A stretch of DNA of 36,468 nucleotides, from NCBI GenBank assembly GCA_027487385.1, contig JAIYDS010000275.1:1-36468 (forward strand). The letters run 5' to 3'. Origin of the DNA: Acetobacteraceae bacterium (GTDB taxonomy: Bacteria; Pseudomonadota; Alphaproteobacteria; Acetobacterales; Acetobacteraceae). The position numbers and the translations under genes were made by a program. Each line of letters opens with the position of its first letter. The first letter of the stretch is position 1. This document shows, piece by piece, positions 8,659 through 16,303 of the stretch. The notes below the pieces were generated by a model that was given only the letters and a program-made list of their open reading frames with translations, searched no databases and was not told the origin of the DNA.

Positions 8659-11600
8659 ATGTTAGGCGCCGAGGCTTTCGATCAGAAGAGCTATTGGCTC
8701 CGCCGACACGCCCAATATGCGGGCGATGCGCGCTCCGTAGGCAATCTCTCCCTCTCGCACGAGCAAAATCTGACCGGGGACCGCCTCTTCACGGAATTCC
8801 TGCTGGAGGTCATCGCCCATCTGGCGCCCCGCACCATCCTGGACCTGGGCTGCGGCTATGGCCGCGCCTGCGCCGCGTTCCGCCCCGGCACCATCCAGTA
8901 TCTCGGCGTGGACGTCTCGCCCGTCGCCCTGCGCCAGGCGCGCGAGGCCTATCCGGCCTTCGCCTTCGAGGAAGCCGACCTCGTCGAATGGCGGCCGACG
9001 CGCCGGTATGACCTGGTGCTCTGCACCTACACCTTGTCCATGTTCCCCGAGGATGCCGCCTGGGAGAAGGTGCTCATGGCCGCGCTGGATGCGGTCGAGC
9101 CGGGCGGAACATTGATCCTGCACGATTTCCTGCCAGCGCAGCGGGAACAGAAGGTGCAGCATGTCGCCTATCGGGGCCGGGGCGACTATGAGCGCGTGCT
9201 CGAAGCGCGCGGCTTCCGCTGGGACCCCGAGCTGCGGGCCAGGTTCGACAATCGCCGGATCGGCGGGCTTTTCTCGCGCGAGGCGCATTTCATCCGATCC
9301 ATCGCGCGCCCCGCGGCGGCGCCCCCGCCGGTGGCCACGGCCGAGCCGCGTCCGGAACAGGCGACGCCACCCCCGCCCGGCGAAACCGCGGCCGAGCGGA
9401 CGCCCCGAGGGGCGGGCAGCACCCAGGCCCTGGTCCCGGTCCGCGCCCGGCGCGGCACGGTGCCGCCCCCGATCAGCCCGGCGCAACCCAGCGCCTCAGG
9501 CGGAGCGCGGCCACGTCGCGCGGCGGTCCGACACTTGGCGCCGGTCATCCGAGAGCAGCGCGGCAACCCGCCGCGCATGCTCGTGATTTCCTGGGACATG
9601 GGCCACAACCCCGTGGGCCGCAGCTACCTCCTGGCGGACATGGCGCGCGAGCGCTTCGAGGTCGAGTTCACCGGCCCCAGCTTCAAGCAATTCGGCGCGG
9701 GCATCTGGCCGCCGATCCGAGGCCTCAGTGAAATTCCGACCAGCATCTTCGAGGGCGGCGAATTCCCCGAATTCCTGCGCAACGCGCTGGACGCCGTCGC
9801 GCGGCATGACCCCGATGTGGTCTATGTCTCCAAGCCGCGCCTGCCCTCCTTCCTGCTCGGGATCCTCTTCCGCCTGCTGAAGGGCAGCGCCCTGCTGGTG
9901 GATGTGGATGACCATGAGCTCTCCTTCTTCAAGGAGCAGACGCCGCTCGGCCTCGAGGATGCGATGGCCGCGGCCAAGGCCGATCCGGCCGGCACGAAGA
10001 TGCCCTTCAGCGAGGTCTGGACCCGGCTCGGGGAGACACTGGTCGCCCACGCCGATGCCGTCACCGTCTCCAACGCGGCGCTGCAGCGCCGCTTCGGCGG
10101 GCTTTTCGTCCGCCACGGCCGCAACGAGCGAAGCTTCCGCGCCGACCCCGAGGTCCGTGCGCGGGTCCGGCTGGAATTCGGCCTCACCCCTGACGACATC
10201 GCCATCGTCTTCATCGGCACACCGCGCCCGCACAAGGGCATCTACCGGATCGCCGATGCGCTGGAGCGGATCGATGATGACCGGCTGGTCTTCGTCATCA
10301 TCGGCACCATCACCGATGCGCGCACCCGCGCCGCCTTCTCGAAATACAAGAAGGCGCGCATCCGCTTCTTCGGCAACCAGCCCTGGGAGCGGCTGCACGA
10401 GCTGATCCAGATGGCCGACCAGGTGGCCATCCTGCAGGACCCGGCCTCCCCCATCGCCGAATACCAGATTCCGGCCAAGCTCACCGACGCGCTCTCCATC
10501 GGGCTGCCCGCCATCGTCACCCGCGTCCCCCCGCTCGAGGACATCATCGCCCAGGGCGCGGTGACCGTGGTGGATGATGACGAGGATCTGGACCGCGTGC
10601 TGCGCAGCGCCGTCCGCTATGAGGATCTTCCGCAGGCGGACATCGCGCGGGTGCGGCGCACCTTCCTCGCCGAGTTCAGCTTCGCGGTGAACGCGTCGCG
10701 CATCGAGATGGCCGAGCGGATCGCCGCCGATGCGAGCCGCTTGCCGCCCTCGCCCCTGCTGGCCGAGACGGTGCTGCGCATCGCCGATCATTTCCGGGTG
10801 GAGCACCCGCTGCTCGACCGCATCCGGGGCCTGGCCGCCCCCGCCGTGGCGCGGCGCGACGCGCCGTTCGACCTCGTCTTCTTCTGGAAGCAGAACGACA
10901 GCGACATCTATGGCCGGCGCTCGGACATGATGGTGAAGTATCTGCTGCAAAGCGGGCGGGTGCGCCGCATCCTGCATTTTGACCGCATCCTCTCGCTGAG
11001 CGATCTGGAGCGGAACCTGGACCGCGGGGAGCATGCCCGGCTGCACCAGGGCAACCTCGTCTATCTGAACACGGTGCGCCGGGTGCTGCGCATGGCGGAT
11101 TCACCGCGCGTGATCCGCCGCAGCTTCCTCTGCCGCGATGGAAGCAAGCCGCAGACCGCGCTGGGGCGCGAATTGCCCGGGCGGGGCGAATATCTCGATT
11201 TCATCCGGAGCACGATGCGCGAGACCGGCTTTGATTCCTCGGCCGTCGCCTGGGTCTGCCCCGTGGTCTTCGACTTTCCGCAGATCCAGGCCGAGATCGG
11301 CTTCTCCCAGGTCATCGCGGACCTGATCGATGACCAGCGCAAATGGCAGGCCAAGCCCGACTACATGGAGCGCGTGGCGCGCAACTACCGGGAGATCCTC
11401 GCCGATGCCGATCTCGCCGTCGCCAATTGCGAGCCGGTGCGGGAGGGCTTCGGCGATCTGCGGCAGGACATCATCGTCGTGCCCAACGGGGCGGAGGTCT
11501 TCGCGCCCGGGCAGCAATGGGAATTGCCGGAGGATCTGGCCGACCTGCCGCGCCCCATCATCGGCTATGTCGGCAATCTGCGGGACCGCATCGACCTCGG

Positions 11601-12063
11601 CCTGATCGAGAAGCTCGCCCTGCTCCATCCGGACTGGAGCATCGTGCTGGTCGGCTCGGCCCATGATGCGAAGGATGTGATCGCGCTCGCCGCGCGGACG
11701 CCCAACATCCACCTGCTGGGCGTGCGCCCCTATCACGAGGCGCTGGCCTATATCCGGCATTTCGACGTCGCGATGATGCCGCATCTGAGCAACGCCTTGA
11801 GCGAGAACATGAATCCGCTCAAGCTCTACGTGTATTATGCCCTGGGCGTGCCCATCGTCACCACGGAGGTCGCCAATATCGGCGATATCGGCCCGCTGGT
11901 CTCCGTGGCGGCGACGCATGAGGATTTCCTCGCGGCCGTGGAAGCCGCCATCGCCCGTGGTGCAGCCCGAGGAGGCAGCGTTGATCCCGGCGTGCTGGCC
12001 GCCGTAAGCTGGCCCTCCCGGGTTCAAGCCATCCTGCAGCATTTCGACAAGTTGCGCCCGTGA
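8659..12063 (+). CDS. Three-module protein: SAM methyltransferase fused to two GT-B glycosyltransferases
   Basis: One uninterrupted 1134-residue reading frame. Residues 1-215 are a class I SAM methyltransferase: motif I LDLGCGYGRA (61-70), acidic residue in YLGVDVS (81-87), YDLVLCTYTLSMFP (117-130). Residues 216-305 are a Pro/Ala/Arg-rich linker. Residues 306-690 form a GT4-type glycosyltransferase with FIGTPRPHKGIYR (518-530) and the nucleotide-sugar site PIAEYQIPAKLTDALSIGLP (598-617). Residues 735-1130 form a second GT-B module resembling TuaH-type enzymes: FWKQNDSDIYGRR (742-754), IIGYVGNLRDRIDLGLIEKL (967-986), ENMNPLKLYVYYALGVPIV (1049-1067). There is no signal peptide, so it is probably cytoplasmic and acts on a lipid-linked or nascent glycan. 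The next gene starts immediately after it. The precise sugars and methyl target are unknown, and no Shine-Dalgarno is visible. Confidence 0.85.
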   Translation: MLGAEAFDQKSYWLRRHAQYAGDARSVGNLSLSHEQNLTGDRLFTEFLLEVIAHLAPRTILDLGCGYGRACAAFRPGTIQYLGVDVSPVALRQAREAYPAFAFEEADLVEWRPTRRYDLVLCTYTLSMFPEDAAWEKVLMAALDAVEPGGTLILHDFLPAQREQKVQHVAYRGRGDYERVLEARGFRWDPELRARFDNRRIGGLFSREAHFIRSIARPAAAPPPVATAEPRPEQATPPPPGETAAERTPRGAGSTQALVPVRARRGTVPPPISPAQPSASGGARPRRAAVRHLAPVIREQRGNPPRMLVISWDMGHNPVGRSYLLADMARERFEVEFTGPSFKQFGAGIWPPIRGLSEIPTSIFEGGEFPEFLRNALDAVARHDPDVVYVSKPRLPSFLLGILFRLLKGSALLVDVDDHELSFFKEQTPLGLEDAMAAAKADPAGTKMPFSEVWTRLGETLVAHADAVTVSNAALQRRFGGLFVRHGRNERSFRADPEVRARVRLEFGLTPDDIAIVFIGTPRPHKGIYRIADALERIDDDRLVFVIIGTITDARTRAAFSKYKKARIRFFGNQPWERLHELIQMADQVAILQDPASPIAEYQIPAKLTDALSIGLPAIVTRVPPLEDIIAQGAVTVVDDDEDLDRVLRSAVRYEDLPQADIARVRRTFLAEFSFAVNASRIEMAERIAADASRLPPSPLLAETVLRIADHFRVEHPLLDRIRGLAAPAVARRDAPFDLVFFWKQNDSDIYGRRSDMMVKYLLQSGRVRRILHFDRILSLSDLERNLDRGEHARLHQGNLVYLNTVRRVLRMADSPRVIRRSFLCRDGSKPQTALGRELPGRGEYLDFIRSTMRETGFDSSAVAWVCPVVFDFPQIQAEIGFSQVIADLIDDQRKWQAKPDYMERVARNYREILADADLAVANCEPVREGFGDLRQDIIVVPNGAEVFAPGQQWELPEDLADLPRPIIGYVGNLRDRIDLGLIEKLALLHPDWSIVLVGSAHDAKDVIALAARTPNIHLLGVRPYHEALAYIRHFDVAMMPHLSNALSENMNPLKLYVYYALGVPIVTTEVANIGDIGPLVSVAATHEDFLAAVEAAIARGAARGGSVDPGVLAAVSWPSRVQAILQHFDKLRP

Positions 12064-12080
12064 GCGGAAGAGATCACCCC

Positions 12081-12848
12081 ATGTCCGCCAAGACGACCAA
12101 GCCGCCGGCCCGGCGCCAGGCTCCACCCACCAAGCCCGAGGTCGCGGACGCGCCGCGCGAAGCCGGCACGGCCCTGGCCCCCTGCAACATCTGCCAGGGG
12201 GTGGCCTTCAAGCCCGGTCCGAATGCGCGGATGGTGGGCGACAACACGCCCCCGCTCTGCGCCGGATGCGGCAGCTTTGAGCGACACCGCATCGTCCGGC
12301 ACATCTTCGACAAGATACGCCCGCATCGCTTCGCCACCCTCAACGCCCTGCAATTCGGCCGCGATCGCGGCATTGCCGGCGGCTGGTTCCGCAGCTTCCG
12401 CCGCGCCGATGACGACGGCAAATCCGAAACGGCCGCGCCACTCTCCATCACCCAGATCGCCCTGCCCGATGCCGGCATGGACGTGGTGGTGTGCAGCTAC
12501 GTCCTGGAGACCCTGCCCGACCACCGCCCCGCCCTGCGCGAGATCGGCCGGGTCATCAGCGACCATGGCTTCGCCTTCATCGCCGTGCAGACGCCGCATA
12601 GCCGAGCGACGACGGTGGAGATGGCACGTCCCGCGGACGGCCGCTATCGCACCTTTGGCCGAGATTTCGAAGCGGAGTTGGCCGCCCTGCTGCCGGATCT
12701 GCATGTGATCCGCGTGGTCGGCCAGGACCCGGCGACCCAGGTGGAAGGCTGGGGCTACTTCATCACGATGGATGACGAATTCGCGGCCTATCTCTTCGAG
12801 CGCGGCCTGCGGGCGAAATTCGTGAACATCCGCAAGATCATGGCGTAG
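12081..12848 (+). CDS. Zinc-ribbon protein with a degenerate methyltransferase-like domain
   Basis: This 255-residue protein has a basic Pro/Lys/Arg-rich N-terminus (1-30), then two CxxC pairs (C35/C38 and C60/C63, CNIC and CAGC) that look like a zinc ribbon. A class I methyltransferase-like region follows (about 84-225). The segment where SAM motif I should be reads TLNALQFGRDRG and lacks the usual GxGxG. The later part, PDAGMDVVVCSYVLETLPDH followed by ALREIGRVIS, is a normal motif IV / helix region. It may bind SAM weakly, use a different cofactor or be inactive. I chose the ATG at 12081 because GGAAGAG lies 8 nt upstream; a GTG at 12060 would overlap the previous stop. The tight spacing implies co-transcription with the methyltransferase-glycosyltransferase fusion. 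Confidence 0.72.
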   Translation: MSAKTTKPPARRQAPPTKPEVADAPREAGTALAPCNICQGVAFKPGPNARMVGDNTPPLCAGCGSFERHRIVRHIFDKIRPHRFATLNALQFGRDRGIAGGWFRSFRRADDDGKSETAAPLSITQIALPDAGMDVVVCSYVLETLPDHRPALREIGRVISDHGFAFIAVQTPHSRATTVEMARPADGRYRTFGRDFEAELAALLPDLHVIRVVGQDPATQVEGWGYFITMDDEFAAYLFERGLRAKFVNIRKIMA

Positions 12849-13422
12849 GTCGCTCCGGGGCCGGGCCGTCGCGTTCCAGCAGCCGCCGTTCCAGCTGACG
12901 AAGCCGCACAAGGATCTGCGCCTGCGCCGCCTCCACCATGTCATTCACCAGATCCAGGGAGATGGCGGGGGAGAGGTTCGGCGCCGGCGGTATCCGCCCT
13001 GCCAGCACCGCCTCCATCGCGGCGATCCGCTCGCGCAACTCCACCCCGAGGCTGGCGAGGCTGGCGCCCAGCGCCGCGATCTCGCCCGCGACCGCAGGCC
13101 CCAGGCCATTCAGCGCGGGAGCCTCACGCAGCGCCTCGATGGCCTGACGCAGCGCATGGGTGCGCAGCCGGAGCTGCGCGGCCAGTGCCTGCTCGACAGG
13201 GACCGGGCCGGGATCGGGTGCGACCGAGAGGCCGCATTGGCGCCCCTCTTCGGATTGCAGGAAGCTGTGGATCAGTTCCAGCCGGCGCTCGGGCCGGCCC
13301 GCAATGATCGCGCGGTGATGCGCGAGCCCCGCATCATCGGGCCAGCGACCCAGCGTGGCCAGGTAGAGGTTGACCAGGAAATCCTCATCGGCGCCGTGCA
13401 GCAATTCGCCGGCGGTGATCAT
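12838..13422 (-). CDS. DUF4214 domain protein
   Basis: This 194-residue protein has an N-terminal DUF4214-type repeat unit (about 8-65): DEDFLVNLYLATLGRWPDDAG followed by HHRAIIAGRPERRLELIHSF, matching the family's 'LYLxxLGRxPDxxGL' pattern. Such domains occur in surface proteins, S-layer proteins and proteins encoded beside glycosyltransferases. The remainder is Ala/Leu/Arg-rich and probably helical, with heptad-like stretches around 85-135 and 155-180. There is no signal peptide or membrane span. The start overlaps the stop of the upstream glycosyltransferase gene by 4 nt (ATGA), so the two are coupled. Its 3' end overlaps the convergent plus-strand gene by 11 nt. Role unknown; a scaffold or regulator for glycan assembly is a guess from context. 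Confidence 0.72.
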   Translation of the reverse strand: MITAGELLHGADEDFLVNLYLATLGRWPDDAGLAHHRAIIAGRPERRLELIHSFLQSEEGRQCGLSVAPDPGPVPVEQALAAQLRLRTHALRQAIEALREAPALNGLGPAVAGEIAALGASLASLGVELRERIAAMEAVLAGRIPPAPNLSPAISLDLVNDMVEAAQAQILVRLRQLERRLLERDGPAPERPTP

Positions 13423-14759
13423 GCCTCACCCTCCGCCGGCAGGACGCCAAGCCGGGCATAGAGCGCCCGCAGCCGCGCGGCATAGCGCGCCGGGCTGAAT
13501 TCCTGGGCGCGGACCGGGCCCGCGGCCTCATAGCGGGCCCGCAGATCGTCATTCTGGTCCAGCGCGCGCAGCGCCTCGGCCAGGGCGCGGGTATCAGTGG
13601 GGTTCACCGTCAAGGCCGCATCACCCACCACCTCGGGCATGCAGGATGTGTTCGAGGTGAGCACCGCCGTGCCCATCTGCATCGCCTCCACCGCCGGCAG
13701 CCCGAAGCCTTCATAAAGGGAGGGGAAGCACAGCGCGCGGGCATGGCGCAGCAGGATTTCCACATCCAGCTGCGGCACATAGCCCAGGTAGCGGATGCGG
13801 CCATCGGCCGAGCGTGTGTTGCCCGCCTCGGTCAACAGCCGCAGCTCCTGCTTGCCGTGATGCGCGAGGCCGCCGACGATGATGAAGGGCCTCTGCGAGC
13901 CGGAGGCGATATAGGCATCCAGCATCCGGACCAGGTTCTTGCGCGGCTCGACGCGAGAGAGGAACAGGAAATAGCCCCGCGGCTCCAACTGGTGGGCGCG
14001 CCGCAGCCGGGCCACGGACATCGCCTCGTCCATGCCGTATTGCGGCGGGAACACCGCCTGGTAAGTGTTCGTGATCCGCTCCTCGGCGATGCCGATCTGC
14101 TGGATCAGGTCCTGGCGGGCATGCTCCGAGACGGTGACGATGTGATCCGCCTCCTGCGCCAGCTTGCGCACGGTGTTCAGCCAATTCGCCTTGAAGTCGA
14201 GCGTGGCCCAGGGCAGGCGCAGCGGGATGAGGTCATGCACCGTGTAGATGTTGCGCGTTCCGGCCAGGCGGATCGGGTGGATATGCGTCCAGTGCATCAG
14301 CGGGGGCGGCGGCTCGGGAAGGCGCACCGGCATCAGGCTGCGCCGCAGCGCGAAATGCAACTGCGCCCGGCCGAAGATGTCGTCGCCGTTCCACAGTTCA
14401 TCAAGGTCGGGCAGGTTGGCGGTGGCGAAGCTCTCGTAGGTGATGGCCGAGGTGGCCGTGATGTCCACCATGCGCGAGATCGGGATCGGCTGGGCCAGCG
14501 GGCCCCGCGGGTCACGGATCAGGGCCAGAAGGCGCTGCGGCAGGCTGCGGCCGGCCAGCACCCGGGCATCGAAGAAGCGCACCTCGCGCTCACCAGGGTC
14601 GGTGATGCGGGGCAGCGGCCGGCCATAGAGCATGCCCAGATGCACGCCGAGGCTGCGCAGGGTCGCAGCATGACCCCGCGCATAGGTCGTGATGCCGGTG
14701 CCATGGGACAGGGTGAGGGGGAAGCCATCCATCCAGACCCGGGGTGCGGCAAAATTCAT
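13419..14759 (-). CDS. GT4 family glycosyltransferase
   Basis: This 446-residue GT-B retaining glycosyltransferase transfers a nucleotide-activated sugar at the cytoplasmic side of envelope glycan synthesis. Features are GTGITTYARG near the N-terminus (20-29), IVTVSEHARQDL (207-218), the donor-domain start FLFLSRVEPRKNL (264-276), and the EX7E motif EGFGLPAVE (350-358) followed by GTAVLTSNTSCMPEVVGDAA. The ATG at 14759 is preferred over a TTG nine codons upstream. Its ribosome site GAAAGG is 12 nt away and partly inside a 6-bp hairpin (CTTGCC/GGCAAG, 14768-14787), which could limit translation. It is divergent from manC across a 96-nt gap and coupled to the DUF4214 gene. Mannosyltransferase activity is plausible from the neighbour but unproven. 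Confidence 0.9.
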   Translation of the reverse strand: MNFAAPRVWMDGFPLTLSHGTGITTYARGHAATLRSLGVHLGMLYGRPLPRITDPGEREVRFFDARVLAGRSLPQRLLALIRDPRGPLAQPIPISRMVDITATSAITYESFATANLPDLDELWNGDDIFGRAQLHFALRRSLMPVRLPEPPPPLMHWTHIHPIRLAGTRNIYTVHDLIPLRLPWATLDFKANWLNTVRKLAQEADHIVTVSEHARQDLIQQIGIAEERITNTYQAVFPPQYGMDEAMSVARLRRAHQLEPRGYFLFLSRVEPRKNLVRMLDAYIASGSQRPFIIVGGLAHHGKQELRLLTEAGNTRSADGRIRYLGYVPQLDVEILLRHARALCFPSLYEGFGLPAVEAMQMGTAVLTSNTSCMPEVVGDAALTVNPTDTRALAEALRALDQNDDLRARYEAAGPVRAQEFSPARYAARLRALYARLGVLPAEGEA

Positions 14760-14855
14760 CTGCCCAACTTGCCTTTCGGGCGGCAAGGCGACAAGGGTGC
14801 CATGAAATCACCGGCTTGTTCCGCCACAAGACGGCCCGTTCATGAAAGGTCCCCG

Positions 14856-16280
14856 ATGAGCGCTCCTGACATTGTGCCCGTGATTCTCTCTGGCGGGACT
14901 GGAAGCCGGCTGTGGCCGCTGTCGCGGGAAGCCAATCCGAAGCAGTTCTGGCCGCTGCTCTCCAAGCGGACCATGGTGCAGGAGACGGCGGGGCGCGCCC
15001 ATGGCACCGGCTTCGCCCCCCCGGTGATCGTGGTGGGTGAGGCGCATCGCTTCCTGGTGGCCGAGCAGCTGCGCGAGGTCGGCATCGCCATGCCGCGGAT
15101 CGTGCTGGAGCCGGAAGGGCGCAACAGCGCGCCCGCCATTGCCGTCGCCGCGCTGCTGGTGGCCGAGGCGCAGCCCGATGCCGTCCTCTGGATCATGGCG
15201 GCCGATGCCGCCATCAACGATGTCGGCGCCCTGCATGCCGCGCTTGAGCTGGCCGCCCAGGCCGCCCGTGGCGGGCGCATCGTCACCTTCGGCATGCAGG
15301 CGCACGAAGCCCATACCGGCTTCGGCTATATCGAGATGGGCGAGCCCCTGGCCGAGGTGCCGGGCGTGCACATGGTCCAGAGCTTCACCGAGAAGCCCGA
15401 TCTCGCCACCGCCCAGCGCCTCTCCAGCGATGGCCGCCATGTCTGGAACAGCGGCATGTTCGTGGCGACGGCCGGGACGCTGATCGCCGAGCTGCGCGAG
15501 CACGCGCCCCAGGTCCTGGCCGCGGCGCGCGCCGCCCTCGAAGCCGCCACGCGCGATCTCGACTTCATCCGGCTGGGGGCCGATCCCTTCCGCCAGGCGC
15601 CGGCCATCTCGATCGATTATGCCGTGATGGAGCGCACCCGCCACGCCGCCGTGGTGCCCGCCAACCTGGGCTGGAGCGATGTCGGCAGCTGGGACGCGCT
15701 GTGGCAGACCGCCCCCAAGGATGGTGCGGGCAACGTGACCAAGGGCCCGGTGGAGCTGGTGGAGACCAGCGGCTCCTACGTCCGATCCGAGGGGATGTTG
15801 ACCGCCGTGCTGGGGCTGCAGGATGTGGTGGTGGTGGTGACGGATGACGCCGTGCTCGCCATGCCCCGCTCCCGCGCCCAGGATGTGAAGCGCGTGGTGG
15901 AGCGTCTCAAGGCGCGCGGCATCAAGCAGGCGGTGGAGCATCGCCGCATGTATCGCCCCTGGGGCCATTATGAAGGCCTGATCATGGGCGACCGCTTCCA
16001 GGTGAAGCAGATCGTGGTGCTGCCGGGTGGCCGCCTCTCGCTGCAGAAGCACCATCACCGCGCCGAGCATTGGGTGGTGGTGAAGGGCACGGCGCGCGTG
16101 CAGCGCGATGCGGAAAGCCTGCTCCTCTCCGAGAACCAGAGCGTCTACCTCCCGCTCGGCTGCATCCACCGGCTGGAAAACCCGGGCATGATCCCGCTGG
16201 CGCTGATTGAGGTGCAGGTCGGCTCCTACCTGGGCGAGGATGACATCGTCCGCCTGGAGGATAATTATGGCCGCAGCTGA
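14856..16280 (+). CDS. manC: Mannose-1-phosphate guanylyltransferase / mannose-6-phosphate isomerase (bifunctional, type II)
   Basis: This 474-residue cytosolic enzyme makes GDP-mannose from mannose-1-phosphate and GTP, and also interconverts fructose-6-phosphate and mannose-6-phosphate. The pyrophosphorylase signature GGTGSRLWPLSR is at 13-24, FTEKPD at 177-182 and WNSGMF at 197-202. The C-terminal type II isomerase cupin contains YRPWGHYEGL (366-375) and metal-binding QKHHHRAEHW (397-406). Length matches the XanB/AlgA/CpsB family. The usual 'PADH' tetrad reads AADA at 115-118, so the conserved His is Ala. The ATG at 14856 has AAAGG about 7 nt upstream; the open frame continues far upstream but has no family features there. 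It supplies GDP-mannose or derived sugars to the surrounding glycosyltransferases. Confidence 0.94.
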   Translation: MSAPDIVPVILSGGTGSRLWPLSREANPKQFWPLLSKRTMVQETAGRAHGTGFAPPVIVVGEAHRFLVAEQLREVGIAMPRIVLEPEGRNSAPAIAVAALLVAEAQPDAVLWIMAADAAINDVGALHAALELAAQAARGGRIVTFGMQAHEAHTGFGYIEMGEPLAEVPGVHMVQSFTEKPDLATAQRLSSDGRHVWNSGMFVATAGTLIAELREHAPQVLAAARAALEAATRDLDFIRLGADPFRQAPAISIDYAVMERTRHAAVVPANLGWSDVGSWDALWQTAPKDGAGNVTKGPVELVETSGSYVRSEGMLTAVLGLQDVVVVVTDDAVLAMPRSRAQDVKRVVERLKARGIKQAVEHRRMYRPWGHYEGLIMGDRFQVKQIVVLPGGRLSLQKHHHRAEHWVVVKGTARVQRDAESLLLSENQSVYLPLGCIHRLENPGMIPLALIEVQVGSYLGEDDIVRLEDNYGRS

Positions 16281-16303
16281 CGCGCGACGCTGAGGGCGGG
16301 CGG

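Noticed and set aside
12060..12080. GTG start giving a GTGA overlap for the zinc-ribbon protein
   Set aside because: The ATG at 12081 has GGAAGAG at ideal distance, and the extra seven residues add nothing recognisable.
13743..14855. Upstream extension of the manC frame
   Set aside because: The extension is antisense to the GT4 gene and lacks features; the ATG at 14856 has a good ribosome site and the family N-terminus.
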